From Negativicutes bacterium (lineage in GTDB: Bacteria; Bacillota_C; Negativicutes; Sporomusales_B; JARLHX01), in the NCBI GenBank assembly GCA_031292015.1, contig JARLHY010000202.1:62001-126000 (forward strand): 64,000 nucleotides of DNA, read 5' to 3'. The notes beneath the pieces are model-generated. The model ran no database searches. It was not told the origin of the DNA and saw only the letters and a program-made list of their open reading frames with translations. The position numbers and the translations under genes are program-made. This document shows, piece after piece, positions 20,867 through 30,240 of the stretch. Each line of letters begins with the position of its first letter. Within the stretch, counting starts at the first letter, position 1.

Positions 20867-21487
20867 ATGAAAATCATTGCCCTGGAAGTGGGAAGTCTCG
20901 GCACCAACTGTTATATCGCCTATTCGGAAACCCTCCGCCGGGCGGCGGTCATTGATCCCGGCGGCAGCTGCGAGCAGATCCTCGCCGTGCTCCACAACGA
21001 AAAACTGGTGGTTGACTATATCATCAACACCCACGGTCACGCTGACCACGTGCTGGCCAATCTGCCCCTGAAAAAGGCTACCGGGGCGCCGATCCTCATT
21101 CACGAAGACGACGCCTCCATGCTGGAAAGCCCCCAGCGCAACCTGTCGGCCTGGATCGGCGGCGGTGTTTCCTGCGGTCCTGCCGACAAGTTGCTGAAGG
21201 AAGGCGACAAAATCACCGTCGGCGACTTTGAACTGACTGTGATTCACACCGCCGGCCATACGCCTGGCGGCATCAGTCTGCTGTCAGGCAGCGTACTGTT
21301 CAGCGGCGACACCCTGTTCGCCGAGTCCATCGGCCGCACCGATTTTCCCGGAGGCTCCTATCAGGGGCTTATTCACAGCATCCAGCAAAAGCTCATGGTG
21401 CTGGGCGACGATGTCAGGGTGCTGCCCGGGCATGGACCGGAAACCACCATCGGCTGGGAGCGGAACCACAATCCGTTCATTCAGTAA
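20867..21487 (+). CDS. MBL-fold metallo-hydrolase (glyoxalase II-like)
   Basis: A 206-residue protein. The zinc motif is NTHGHADHVLAN (HxHxDH). HTAGHTPGGISLL and SGDTLFAESIGRTDFPGGSY give the further metal ligands, and a late VLPGHGPETTIG gives the last His. This is the YcbL/glyoxalase II-like subfamily; a thioester or lactone substrate is plausible but not provable. It starts 12 bp after dtd with a good SD (AAGGAG). Confidence 0.9.
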   Translation: MKIIALEVGSLGTNCYIAYSETLRRAAVIDPGGSCEQILAVLHNEKLVVDYIINTHGHADHVLANLPLKKATGAPILIHEDDASMLESPQRNLSAWIGGGVSCGPADKLLKEGDKITVGDFELTVIHTAGHTPGGISLLSGSVLFSGDTLFAESIGRTDFPGGSYQGLIHSIQQKLMVLGDDVRVLPGHGPETTIGWERNHNPFIQ

Positions 21488-21508
21488 CCGCAGAACCGGG
21501 GTGATATC

Positions 21509-22543
21509 GTGTTCAGGCAATATGCCGCGTGGCTGAAGCCGGCCATAGTGCTGGCGGGACTATATCTTCTAAGCCAGATCACCGCCATCTACCTGCCGGT
21601 GATCGTGGCTGTTGTGCTGTCCTTCATCCTCAATCCCCTGGTGAACAAGATCACCAGGATCAAGCTCTGGCCGAACTCCGGCGGCATAGCCCGCGGCTGG
21701 GCGGTCGTCTTGACCCTGATTCTGTTCACTGTCTTCATGTCCGGTGTTATGACCCTTATTTTTAAACCATTTGTCAGCGAGTTCAACCGTTTCGTCGCCA
21801 ATCTCCCTAGTCTCGTGGAGCGCATTCAGCACCTTACCGGGGTCATCGAGGAGCATACCAGCTCCCTCGAACTGCCGGGAAACATCCGCAGCCTCATCGA
21901 TCAGGTTCTTTCCAGCGCCGCCACGTACGCGCTGGCCCTCGGGCGGCGAGTGCTGGAAGCCCTGGTGGCCTTTGCTTCCCAGGTGGTCGAACTTGTCGTC
22001 GTCCCGGTCCTGACTTTTTATTTCCTCAAGGACTGGAAAATCTTGCGGGAATCCTTCATCAAGGCTCTGCCGCCCGAAGCCAGGGGTAAAGGTCATTCCA
22101 TCGTATCCGACATGTCCCAGGCCATGAGCGGCTATCTTCACGGACAAGCCCTGGTCAGCGTCATCATCGGCCTGATGGTCTTCAGCGGCATGTACCTGCT
22201 GGGAGTCGACTACCCGCTGGTCCTGGGACTCCTGGCCACCCTTACCGAGACCATTCCCATCATCGGTCCGATTATCGGGGCCACGCCGGCCATCTTTCTC
22301 GCCTACCTGGCGGCGCCGACCCTGGCGCTGAAGGTTACGGTCTTTTTCCTGATCATTCATCAGATTGAAAATCATATTGTTGTGCCCAAGATCATGGGCC
22401 ACAACATCGATCTACATCCGGTAACGGTTATACTCGCTTTGTTGGCAGGAGGGCAGCTTTTCGGCGTGGTCGGGATGATCATGGCTGTGCCTGTGGCGGC
22501 GCTCCTGAAGGTGCTCTTTCGGCATCTGTGGGACTATGACTGA
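21509..22543 (+). CDS. AI-2E family transporter (first of two)
   Basis: A 344-residue membrane protein. N-terminal spans are followed by a soluble helical region (about residues 95-150) and a C-terminal block with PVLTFYFLKDW, TETIPIIGPIIGATPA and the HQIENHIVVPKIMG signature of the AI-2E/PerM family. Members export diverse small molecules or act as Na+/H+ antiporters; substrate unknown. It starts at GTG. A paralogue lies at 42995. Confidence 0.9.
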   Translation: MFRQYAAWLKPAIVLAGLYLLSQITAIYLPVIVAVVLSFILNPLVNKITRIKLWPNSGGIARGWAVVLTLILFTVFMSGVMTLIFKPFVSEFNRFVANLPSLVERIQHLTGVIEEHTSSLELPGNIRSLIDQVLSSAATYALALGRRVLEALVAFASQVVELVVVPVLTFYFLKDWKILRESFIKALPPEARGKGHSIVSDMSQAMSGYLHGQALVSVIIGLMVFSGMYLLGVDYPLVLGLLATLTETIPIIGPIIGATPAIFLAYLAAPTLALKVTVFFLIIHQIENHIVVPKIMGHNIDLHPVTVILALLAGGQLFGVVGMIMAVPVAALLKVLFRHLWDYD

Positions 22544-22561
22544 TGAAAGAAGGGACTCTGT

Positions 22562-23011
22562 TTGAGCATCAACATGTCTGACCTGCGGCAAATATTCCGG
22601 GACCGCCAGTACAAGTTCACCTCTCAGCGCCAGACCATCCTGCGCGCCTTCACCGACCATCCTGACCGCCACCTCAGCGCCGAGGACGTGTACAACATCG
22701 TCCGCAAGGAGTCGCCGGAACTCGGTCTGGCGACAGTGTACCGCACCCTGGAACTGCTGAGCGAGCTGGATATTCTCCAGAAACTCGATTTCGGCGACGG
22801 GCGGCATCGCTACGAAATCAACGAAACCAGCACACCTCATCATCATCATCACCTCATCTGCCTGGACTGCGGCATGGTCAAAGAATTCGGCGACGATCTG
22901 CTGGAAACCCTGGAAACCGCCGTCTCAAAAAAAAGCAATTTTAAAATCGTCGACCATCAGCTGAAATTTTACGGCTACTGTCAGGACTGCCAGCGGAAAA
23001 ATGATAATTGA
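22562..23011 (+). CDS. Fur/PerR-family transcriptional regulator
   Basis: A 149-residue metalloregulator. The winged helix contains FTSQRQTILRAF and LSAEDVYNIVRKESPELGLATVYRTLELL. The metal region has an HHHHH run, CLDCG and a C-terminal CQDC, forming the structural Cys4 zinc site. Sequence alone does not separate Fur, PerR and Zur. The start is probably TTG 22562 (AGAAGGGA upstream); ATG 22574 is an alternative. Its end overlaps hemZ by 11 bp, so it may be linked to haem or oxidative control. Confidence 0.92.
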   Translation: MSINMSDLRQIFRDRQYKFTSQRQTILRAFTDHPDRHLSAEDVYNIVRKESPELGLATVYRTLELLSELDILQKLDFGDGRHRYEINETSTPHHHHHLICLDCGMVKEFGDDLLETLETAVSKKSNFKIVDHQLKFYGYCQDCQRKNDN

Positions 23012-24488
23012 CGGTTACCGCTACCCCCAAAATGATGAACTGACCAAAGCCGTCGGCGAAGCGATGGCCTTGTATGCCATTCCGGCCAGCCCGGCCTCCC
23101 GGGGGAACACGGTGGAGATCGCAAACCGCGTGATTGCCTCGCCGTATCAGGTAGTGACAGTGCTTGAATTTAGCACCGCTGCCGACGGGCTGCAGCGCTG
23201 GGAAGAAGTCAGTTCCATCGCTCCGGCCGGTGAAAGCCGGCGGGACGCCGCCAGACGACTGACCCAGATGAACATTCTGGCCTTGCTGCAAAAGCTGACA
23301 GGTCGGATTCCGACGCCGTGGGGAATCCTGCGGGGCGTGAGGCCCGGCAAGCTGGCCCATCGTTTCTTTGATCAGGGCTTACCACTGACCGGGGTCGTGG
23401 CCCGGCTGCAGTCCGACTATGCCGTAACCCCCGCCAAGGCCGAACTTATCGCCGATATCGCCCAGCGTCAGCGGACGCTGCTCCTCAGCCCGGCTGAGGC
23501 GAAAAAAACGGTCAGCGTCTATATCGGCATCCCGTTTTGTCCCTCGCGCTGCCTATACTGCTCCTTTCCGGCCTACCTGCTGCCGGCGGACCGGGCCGCG
23601 CTGGACTCATTCCTGGGCGCGCTGGAGGAGGACATTTCCGCTGCGGCCGAGGTGATATCCCGCTACGGGCTGTCCGTCCAGACGGTATACATAGGCGGCG
23701 GCACCCCTACCAGCCTGCCGGCGGCCGATTTTGAGCGTCTGCTTGCCACTGTCCGCGAGGCCTTTTTTAGTTGTGCCACCCGGGAATTTACCGTCGAGGC
23801 CGGCCGGCCCGATACCCTTGACGACGCCAAGATCGCGGCGATGCGCCGTGCCGGGGTCACCCGCATCAGCGTCAATCCTCAGACCATGCAGGAAAAAACT
23901 TTAAAACTTATTGGACGAAGGCATAGTGTACACGATATAATAGTAGTATTGGAAAAAACCCGCTCTGCCCATATCCCGGTTGTAAACATGGACATCATCG
24001 TCGGTCTGCCGGGAGAAGACGAAGCCCAGCTGGCTGATACCATGGACCAGATCGCCGGACTTGCCCCGGACAACCTGACTGTACACACCCTGGCCATCAA
24101 GAAAGGTTCGCGGCTGAAGGACGGACGCGCCGGATTCGAGCTTCCCAGGGAAGGGGCTGCGGCCCGGATGCTGGCCATTGCTGATGGCTGTGCCCGCAAA
24201 CTGGGCATGGTTCCTTATTATTTATACCGCCAGAAATACATGGCCGATAACCTGGAGAACATCGGTTACGCCCTGCCTGGCAGGGAATGCCTTTATAATA
24301 TCCAGATCATCGAAGAACGCCAGACCGTCATCGGCATCGGTCCGGCCGCCGCCACCAAGGCCGTCGAACCAGGCGACTGGCGGCTGACCCGTTCCTACAT
24401 GCCGAAGGACTTGAGCACTTATATCAATTATCTGGCCAAACATCTTGACCGGCGGGGCCAGTTGCTGGCAAGATTGATGGAATCCTGA
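23001..24488 (+). CDS. hemZ: HemZ-type coproporphyrinogen dehydrogenase-like radical SAM protein
   Basis: A 495-residue protein. It has an N-terminal extension of about 170 residues, then the radical SAM motif PFCPSRCLYCSFPAYLL (CxxxCxxC), YIGGGTPTSLP and TVEAGRPDTL. This matches HemZ rather than HemN. The family is assigned to oxygen-independent coproporphyrinogen oxidation, though HemZ activity is not firmly shown. It overlaps the Fur gene by 11 bp and precedes hisS by 13 bp. Confidence 0.88.
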   Translation: MIIDGYRYPQNDELTKAVGEAMALYAIPASPASRGNTVEIANRVIASPYQVVTVLEFSTAADGLQRWEEVSSIAPAGESRRDAARRLTQMNILALLQKLTGRIPTPWGILRGVRPGKLAHRFFDQGLPLTGVVARLQSDYAVTPAKAELIADIAQRQRTLLLSPAEAKKTVSVYIGIPFCPSRCLYCSFPAYLLPADRAALDSFLGALEEDISAAAEVISRYGLSVQTVYIGGGTPTSLPAADFERLLATVREAFFSCATREFTVEAGRPDTLDDAKIAAMRRAGVTRISVNPQTMQEKTLKLIGRRHSVHDIIVVLEKTRSAHIPVVNMDIIVGLPGEDEAQLADTMDQIAGLAPDNLTVHTLAIKKGSRLKDGRAGFELPREGAAARMLAIADGCARKLGMVPYYLYRQKYMADNLENIGYALPGRECLYNIQIIEERQTVIGIGPAAATKAVEPGDWRLTRSYMPKDLSTYINYLAKHLDRRGQLLARLMES

Positions 24489-24501
24489 GGAGGAATCACA
24501 G

Positions 24502-25767
24502 ATGCAGATTACGGGACCGCGCGGAACAAAAGACATCCTGCCCGGAGCTTCCGCCTTCTGGCAGTACGTCGAACAATCGGCGCGGGATATCTGCCAGGCT
24601 TATGTTTATCAGGAAATTCGCACCCCGGTGTTCGAACACACCGAACTCTTCCTGAGGGGTATCGGCGAAACCACCGACATCGTTCAGAAAGAAATGTACA
24701 CTTTTAACGACCGGGGCGGGCGCAGCGTCACCCTGCGGCCGGAGAATACCGCGGCGGTGGTGCGGGCCTATCTCGAACACAAGCTGTACAGCGGACCGCA
24801 GCCGACCAAGCTGTTTTATATCGGGCCCATGTTTCGCTACGACCGGCCTCAGGCCGGCCGGCTCCGCCAGTTTCACCAGTTCGGTATCGAAGCCATCGGA
24901 TCACGGGGACCGGTGGTGGACGCCGAGATCATTCTGCTGGCGGTCCAGTTTTTCCGCCGCCTGGGTCTGTCCGAGCTCAACCTCTACATAAACTCAGTGG
25001 GCTGTCCCAACTGCCGGCCGGTGTACCGCGACATATTGCAGGCCGCCCTGCGGGACGACCTTGCCCGTTTCTGCCCCGACTGCCAGTCCCGATTCGACCG
25101 CAACCCGATGCGGATACTGGACTGCAAAGTGGAAAGATGCCAGGAATTGTCCGCCAATGCGCCCAAGCTGTCCGACTGCCTGTGCGAGGAATGTTCCGGC
25201 CATCTGGAGCAGCTGCGCCAGCTTCTCGACGCCGCCGGCGTCGACTACAAGCACAATCCCCGGCTGGTGCGCGGACTGGACTACTATACCAAAACCGCCT
25301 TCGAAATCCAGTACCCGCCTCTGGGCGCTCAGAGCGCCATTTGCGGCGGCGGCCGCTATGACGGCCTGATTGAGGAGATCGGGGGCGAACCTACGCCAGG
25401 CATCGGCTTTGCCATCGGCCTGGAGAGAGTGCTGCTGGCTCTGGAAAAACAGGGCCTGCTCCCGGAGCAGCGGCCGTCGATCGCCGTATATGTCGCGACG
25501 GTGGATGCCGCCACTCAGGTCGCGGCCTTCAAACTTCTGGCCGAACTTCGCCAGGCGGGAATTTCCGCCGACATGGACTACCAGGGGCGTAACCTGAAGG
25601 CCCAGTTGAAGCAGGCCAACCGTTATCCGGCACGCTATGTGGCTATCATCGGCGAAGAAGAAGCCGCCCAGGGTAAAGTTACGCTCAAAGATATGCAGAC
25701 CGGCCAGCAGGAACTGATCGCTGCTGGTGATTTACGGCAAAAGATTCTAGCGGAGATGGAGGAATAA
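24502..25767 (+). CDS. hisS: Histidyl-tRNA synthetase
   Basis: A 421-residue class II synthetase. It starts [15 protein letters not shown] and has motif 2 [19 protein letters not shown], the His signature [22 protein letters not shown], and motif 3 with [17 protein letters not shown]-terminal anticodon-binding domain follows. A strong SD (GAGGAGG) precedes it. It is contiguous with aspS, with 1 bp between stop and ATG. No T-box leader is visible in the 13-bp gap. Confidence 0.97.
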   Translation: MQITGPRGTKDILPGASAFWQYVEQSARDICQAYVYQEIRTPVFEHTELFLRGIGETTDIVQKEMYTFNDRGGRSVTLRPENTAAVVRAYLEHKLYSGPQPTKLFYIGPMFRYDRPQAGRLRQFHQFGIEAIGSRGPVVDAEIILLAVQFFRRLGLSELNLYINSVGCPNCRPVYRDILQAALRDDLARFCPDCQSRFDRNPMRILDCKVERCQELSANAPKLSDCLCEECSGHLEQLRQLLDAAGVDYKHNPRLVRGLDYYTKTAFEIQYPPLGAQSAICGGGRYDGLIEEIGGEPTPGIGFAIGLERVLLALEKQGLLPEQRPSIAVYVATVDAATQVAAFKLLAELRQAGISADMDYQGRNLKAQLKQANRYPARYVAIIGEEEAAQGKVTLKDMQTGQQELIAAGDLRQKILAEMEE

Positions 25768-25768
25768 C

Positions 25769-27556
25769 ATGGATACGATGCAAGGGCTAAAACGTAGCCA
25801 TTCTTGCGGTGAAATCGGCAAAGACCAGGCCGGACAGAAAGTGGTGCTCTGCGGCTGGGTGGCCCGTCGCCGCGACCATGGCGGATTGATATTCGTCGAT
25901 CTGCGCGACCGCAGCGGTGTGGTCCAGGTGGTCTTTTCCCCGGATGTGGCCAAGGAAGCGTTCCACAAGGCAGAAGGGGTCCGGTCCGAATACGTTCTGG
26001 CCGTCAGCGGCGAAGTTCGCCTCCGCGACTCCGACACCGTCAACCCCAACATGACCACAGGCGAAATCGAGGTCGACGGCGTCGAACTGCGCATGCTGAA
26101 CGCCGCCAAAACTCCGCCCTTTTACATCCAGGACGATATTGATGTCGATGAGCTCCTGAGACTAAAATACCGTTATCTTGATCTTCGCCGGCCTGAAATG
26201 CAGCACAATCTGCTGCTGCGGCACCGGGTCACCAAACTGATGCGCGACTTTTTCGACCGTCAGGGCTTCATCGAGGTCGAAACCCCCATGCTGACAAAGA
26301 GCACCCCCGAAGGGGCCAGGGATTATCTTGTCCCGAGCCGGGTCAACCCAGGCAAGTTCTATGCACTGCCCCAGTCGCCCCAGATCTTTAAACAGATCCT
26401 GATGGTGGCCGGGTTTGAACGTTATTTTCAGATCGTGCGCTGCTTCCGTGATGAAGACCTGCGGGCCGACCGGCAGCCTGAATTTACCCAGCTGGATATC
26501 GAAATGTCCTTCATCGAGCGGGAAGATATACTGACCATGATGGAAAATATGGTCGCCTACCTGTTTAAGGAATCCATCGGCGCGGAAGTCCCGACCCCAT
26601 TCACCCGTCTTTCCTACGGTGAGGCCATGGACAAATACGGGTCGGACAAGCCTGACCTGCGGTTTGGCATGGAACTTGTCGACATATCCGCCGCAGTCAA
26701 AGGTTCGGAATTCAAGGTCTTTGAAGGCGTTCTGGCCGCCGGCGGTCAGGTCAAAGCCATCAATGTCAAAGGTTACTCCCATATCGCCCGACGTGAACTG
26801 GACAGCCTTGTAGACTATGTCGGAATTTACGGCGGCAAGGGTCTGGCCTGGCTGTGCTATACCCCTGAAGGCGTCAAATCTCAGATTACCAAGTTCTTTT
26901 CCCAGGAAATAATTGACAAAGTCACCGTCGCCACCGCAGCCGAGGAAAGTGACCTTATCCTGATCATGGCCGATCAGCCGGCGGTAGTCAACCCGGCCCT
27001 CGGGCAGCTGCGGCTGGAAATGGCCCGCCGCTTAAACCTCGTCGACCCTGAAAAGCTCTCCTTCACCTGGGTAATCGATTTCCCGATGTTCGAGTATGAC
27101 GTCGAGGAAAAACGCTATGTGGCCATGCATCACCCGTTCACCTCACCTCGGGACGAAGACCTCGGCTATCTGGAAAGCGACCCCGGCCGGATCAAAGCCA
27201 AAGCCTACGACATGGTGCTCAACGGCACCGAGATCGGCGGCGGCAGCATCCGTATCTACAACCGTGACCTGCAGGAACGTGTTTTCAAGGCCATCGGGCT
27301 CAGCCAGGAGGAAGCCGTGGAGAAATTCGGCTACCTGCTGGAAGCCTTCGAGTATGGAACCCCGCCTCACGGCGGCATCGCTTTCGGCCTGGACAGGTTG
27401 ATCATGCTGATGGCTGGACGGTCATCCATCCGCGATGTCATCGCCTTCCCCAAGACCCAGAGCGCGTCGGACATCATGAGCCAGGCCCCGTCCTCAGTAG
27501 GTCAGCGTCAACTGAAAGAACTGTCCATTAAGCTGGACGTGCTTGGGAAAAAATAA
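25769..27556 (+). CDS. aspS: Aspartyl-tRNA synthetase
   Basis: A 595-residue bacterial-type AspRS. The N-terminal OB fold has [20 protein letters not shown]. The catalytic core has [40 protein letters not shown] and a GAD insertion domain. The C-terminal end shows [15 protein letters not shown] followed by [16 protein letters not shown]. AspRS charges tRNA-Asp, or both tRNA-Asp and tRNA-Asn in bacteria that use the transamidation route. A strong terminator follows. Confidence 0.97.
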   Translation: MDTMQGLKRSHSCGEIGKDQAGQKVVLCGWVARRRDHGGLIFVDLRDRSGVVQVVFSPDVAKEAFHKAEGVRSEYVLAVSGEVRLRDSDTVNPNMTTGEIEVDGVELRMLNAAKTPPFYIQDDIDVDELLRLKYRYLDLRRPEMQHNLLLRHRVTKLMRDFFDRQGFIEVETPMLTKSTPEGARDYLVPSRVNPGKFYALPQSPQIFKQILMVAGFERYFQIVRCFRDEDLRADRQPEFTQLDIEMSFIEREDILTMMENMVAYLFKESIGAEVPTPFTRLSYGEAMDKYGSDKPDLRFGMELVDISAAVKGSEFKVFEGVLAAGGQVKAINVKGYSHIARRELDSLVDYVGIYGGKGLAWLCYTPEGVKSQITKFFSQEIIDKVTVATAAEESDLILIMADQPAVVNPALGQLRLEMARRLNLVDPEKLSFTWVIDFPMFEYDVEEKRYVAMHHPFTSPRDEDLGYLESDPGRIKAKAYDMVLNGTEIGGGSIRIYNRDLQERVFKAIGLSQEEAVEKFGYLLEAFEYGTPPHGGIAFGLDRLIMLMAGRSSIRDVIAFPKTQSASDIMSQAPSSVGQRQLKELSIKLDVLGKK

Positions 27557-27573
27557 GAACACACTATTAAGTT

Positions 27574-27602
27574 AAAAAGAAACGGCAGAGCCGTTTCTTT
27601 TT
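27574..27602 (+). terminator. Terminator of the long hisS-aspS operon
   Basis: Stem AAAAAGAAACGGC / GCCGTTTCTTTTT with a 3-base loop; the 3' arm supplies the T run. Confidence 0.9.
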
Positions 27603-27701
27603 GCTATACGGAAGAATCGCGGCAAAATGCTAAATCGCTCTTGGAAACGCAAAGACCGCCAAGGCCACAAGCATTACACCCTATATTTGTAAAAAAACAT
27701 A

Positions 27702-27730
27702 TTTACAAACATCGGCAACGATGTTATATT
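27702..27730 (+). promoter_or_regulatory. Sigma-A promoter of the flavoprotein-tetR operon
   Basis: TTTACA (27702-27707), 17-bp spacer, TATATT (27725-27730). The -10 box lies inside the large palindrome. A second inverted repeat TTTGTAAA (27686-27693) / TTTACAAA (27702-27709) overlaps the -35. Confidence 0.6.
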
Positions 27731-27765
27731 AGACCTATAACAGTGTTATAGGTCTAATATAACAT
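27721..27765. promoter_or_regulatory. 45-bp perfect palindrome, probable TetR operator
   Basis: Two perfect 22-bp arms (27721-27742 and 27744-27765) flank a single central G. The core is CTATAACAGTGTTATAG. It covers the -10 box and start region just upstream of the SD of the flavoprotein gene. The operon's second gene encodes a TetR-family regulator, so autorepression through this site is the simplest reading. It is longer than most TetR operators and may take two dimers. Confidence 0.75.
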
Positions 27766-27787
27766 GCAAGACAGAGGAGGGGACACT

Positions 27788-29167
27788 ATGAAAATCGTTG
27801 TCCTAAGCGGCAGTCCCAAGGGTGAGACCAGTGTGACAATGCAGTATGTCGCCTATATGGCCAAAAACTTTCCTGAACATGAATTCGAAATCCATCATAT
27901 CGCTCAGACCATAAAGGCCATCGAACAGGATCAAAAAATCTTCGGCAGGGTAATGGCCGCCATCGCCGGCGCCGACGCGGTGCTGTGGGCGTTTCCTCTG
28001 TATTACTGCCTGGTGCACGCCAACTACAAGCGTTTCATCGAACTGATCGGCGAGCGGCAGGCCCAGGCAGCCTTCGCCGGTAAACATACCGCCCTGCTGT
28101 CCACATCCATCCATTTCTACGATCATACTGCCCACAACTACATCCACGGGATCTGCGACGACCTGTCCATGAAGGTTTTTGGCTCCTTTTCAGCAGCCAT
28201 GGAAGACCTGCTGGGGGAAATGGGCCGGAACCGGCTGCTGGCGTTCAGCCGGAGTTTCTTCGCCGCCGCCCGGAGTGATGCCTCATTGCCGCGGCATTAT
28301 CCGCCTGTCGTTCCCCTGGAGAAAGAGTACCTGCCGGGTGACTGTTTATCCAGCGTTGACCCTCAGGGGCGGAAAGTTATTCTCGTAACCGACGCCGCGC
28401 CTGACGATACCAATCTGCGGCGGATGAACGACAGGCTGGCTTCCTGTTACGGCGGGCAGGCCGAGGTGCTTAACCTGCGGGACGTCGACATCAAGGGCGG
28501 CTGTCTGGGCTGCATCCAGTGCGGCTATGACAATACCTGCGTCTACACTGGCCGCGACGGGTACATCGAGTTTTTTGACCACCTGAAATCCGCCGATATT
28601 CTCGTTTTTTCCGGCACCATCCGTGACCGTTACCTGTCCTCGGTGTGGAAGAACCTTTTTGATCGCAGCTTTTACAACACCCATATCCCGTGTTTTTCCG
28701 GCAAACAGCTGGTCTATGTCATCAGCGGTCCCCTGTGCCAGTTGCCGAATCTTCGCCAGATTCTCGAAGGCTACACCGAAATGCAGGGCGCGAACCTTGT
28801 CGGCATCGTCACCGATGAGCTGGCCGAATCGCCGCAAATCGACCGCCACCTAGAGGCGGCCGCCTGCCTCAGCGTCGAATATTCCGGAGCCGGTTACGTC
28901 AAGCCTCCGACCTATCTCAGCGTGGGAGGCAGGAAAATATTCCGCGACGAAATATGGGGGCGGCTGCGCTTCCCCTTTGCTGCCGATCATCGTTTTTACC
29001 AGGCAGCAGGGTTTTACGATTTTCCCCAGAAGGATTATAAAGATAGGGTGCGCAATCTACTCCTGGGTCTTATGGCTCGCGTTCCCGCTGTTCGCAGGAC
29101 TCTCTTCGGCAGCCGCATGAAGGAACATATGATTGCGCCATTCCAAAAACTGCTGGCAAAACCGTAA
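27788..29167 (+). CDS. Two-domain NAD(P)H-dependent FMN reductase-like flavoprotein
   Basis: A 459-residue protein. The first flavodoxin-like domain starts MKIVVLSGSPKGETSVTMQY (FMN phosphate loop) and has LWAFPLYYCLVHANYKRFIE. A second domain from about residue 195 starts KVILVTDAAPDDTNL and carries the cysteine motif GGCLGCIQCGYDNTCVY, as in iron-sulfur-flavoprotein-like reductases. The remaining 120 residues are unassigned. The substrate is unknown, perhaps quinones or xenobiotics given the TetR partner. The start is ATG 27788 behind GAGGAGGGG. Confidence 0.8.
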   Translation: MKIVVLSGSPKGETSVTMQYVAYMAKNFPEHEFEIHHIAQTIKAIEQDQKIFGRVMAAIAGADAVLWAFPLYYCLVHANYKRFIELIGERQAQAAFAGKHTALLSTSIHFYDHTAHNYIHGICDDLSMKVFGSFSAAMEDLLGEMGRNRLLAFSRSFFAAARSDASLPRHYPPVVPLEKEYLPGDCLSSVDPQGRKVILVTDAAPDDTNLRRMNDRLASCYGGQAEVLNLRDVDIKGGCLGCIQCGYDNTCVYTGRDGYIEFFDHLKSADILVFSGTIRDRYLSSVWKNLFDRSFYNTHIPCFSGKQLVYVISGPLCQLPNLRQILEGYTEMQGANLVGIVTDELAESPQIDRHLEAAACLSVEYSGAGYVKPPTYLSVGGRKIFRDEIWGRLRFPFAADHRFYQAAGFYDFPQKDYKDRVRNLLLGLMARVPAVRRTLFGSRMKEHMIAPFQKLLAKP

Positions 29168-29190
29168 CCTTGCCGCACAAGGAGGTACTC

Positions 29191-29838
29191 ATGCCAACAC
29201 CCGCCGAACAGACCGATACCCGGTCCGTGATTCTGGCCAGAGCCCGCGAACTCTTTCTCACCATGGGTTATCACAAGACCTCAATGCGCGGCATCGCCCA
29301 GGCCGCCGGCATCTCCACCGGGCCGCTCTACTTTCACTTTGAGAACAAAGCCGAAGTATTTTTCCATATCTGCTGCGAAGCCTTCGACATGCTGCTGGAA
29401 GATTTCCGCCGGGAAGCAGCCAGTGAGGACCATGCCGGCTGGCGGCTGCGCAAGATGTATCAGGCCTACCAGGATTTTTACTATCGCGAACCTCAACTGT
29501 TTGAAATCATGCATCAGCCGGCTGACCCTTCGGCCGGCATCGATCTGCCGGAAAAGCTCCGCCACACCCTGAAACAGAAGTCGCTGGAGATGGTGCAGAT
29601 CATGGCGCTGGTCATCAGGGAGGGCGTTTCCAGAGGCGAACTCAGAGAGGTCGACCCGCGAAAACTGGCTCTGTACCTTCATTCGGTCGCTGAAGGCGTA
29701 TTTCTCAACAACCGCACCGGCGTCTTCGAACTTTGCGGCGTAAGCCTGGACGAAATGATTGCCACAGCCATTGACCTGATCGGTGTCGGCATGATCGATC
29801 AGCGTGTCGCGGCGTCCGTTGGCGACGGCGACCACTAA
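29191..29838 (+). CDS. TetR/AcrR-family transcriptional regulator
   Basis: A 215-residue repressor. The N-terminal HTH is typical: ARELFLTMGYHKTSMRGIAQ, then AAGISTGPLYFHFENKAEVF. The helical C-terminal ligand domain has no recognised specificity. It lies 23 bp after the flavoprotein gene with a strong SD (AAGGAGG). It probably represses its own operon through the palindrome at 27721, released by a ligand that the flavoprotein may act on. Confidence 0.93.
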   Translation: MPTPAEQTDTRSVILARARELFLTMGYHKTSMRGIAQAAGISTGPLYFHFENKAEVFFHICCEAFDMLLEDFRREAASEDHAGWRLRKMYQAYQDFYYREPQLFEIMHQPADPSAGIDLPEKLRHTLKQKSLEMVQIMALVIREGVSRGELREVDPRKLALYLHSVAEGVFLNNRTGVFELCGVSLDEMIATAIDLIGVGMIDQRVAASVGDGDH

Positions 29839-29858
29839 GCCCCGCCGGGCTTGGTTTT
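29837..29858 (+). terminator. Possible terminator after tetR
   Basis: A 6-bp stem AAGCCC / GGGCTT with loop CGCC followed by GGTTTT; it begins within the stop codon. Weak. Confidence 0.45.
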
Positions 29859-29884
29859 GGTAAAAGATTCCGGCGGCTCGGCGC

Positions 29885-29913
29885 TTGCATTTGGCCGGCA
29901 ACTCTGCTAATAT
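29885..29913 (+). promoter_or_regulatory. Promoter of the 6S RNA gene
   Basis: TTGCAT (29885-29890), 17-bp spacer, TAATAT (29908-29913), predicting a start near 29920. Confidence 0.65.
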
Positions 29914-29919
29914 AAAAGA

Positions 29920-30137
29920 CGGAATAGTCACAAACTTTGGCGTTGGTTGATAACCCTGCTGTGTGCGTGAAAGGCCGTTGTTTTGATCCAACACAGATAC
30001 TTTGGGAGTCCGGGCTCTGGCTATGGCGTGTAAGCCCTGTGAACTAGGGGACACATAAAGTAGACGGGAGGACACCCACCTGCCGAGGGCAGGTTCAAAA
30101 CACCGGTAAACGGCATGGTGGGGCTTATTGATATCCG
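29920..30137 (+). ncRNA. ssrS: 6S RNA
   Basis: The gap between tetR and ltaE has its own promoter and terminator and no coding frame. TTGATAACCCTGCTGTG near 29947 pairs, with wobbles and a bulge, with GGCATGGTGGGGCTTATTGA near 30113-30132 to close a long interrupted hairpin. A large central region follows. ACCCACCTGC (30074-30083), a short loop and GCAGGTTC form the 3'-side hairpin, in the position of TCACCTTGAAC...GTTCAAGG in E. coli 6S RNA. 6S RNA mimics open promoter DNA and sequesters the housekeeping RNA polymerase in stationary phase. Ends are approximate. Confidence 0.75.
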
Positions 30138-30140
30138 AAA

Positions 30141-30169
30141 AAGCTGGCCTGTAAAGCGCCGGCTTTTTT
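30141..30169 (+). terminator. Terminator of the 6S RNA gene
   Basis: AAGCTGGC / GCCGGCTT (one T-G pair), 9-base loop, then T residues to 30169. Confidence 0.85.
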
Positions 30170-30240
30170 GATTGCCATAAAGGGTTTTGCCGGCCAAGCC
30201 AGAATTTAAAAGCATGACATTTATCGTTAGGAGTGATATT

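Noticed and set aside
24489..24501. T-box or promoter before hisS
   Set aside because: Only 13 bp separate hemZ and hisS; it is an operon junction.
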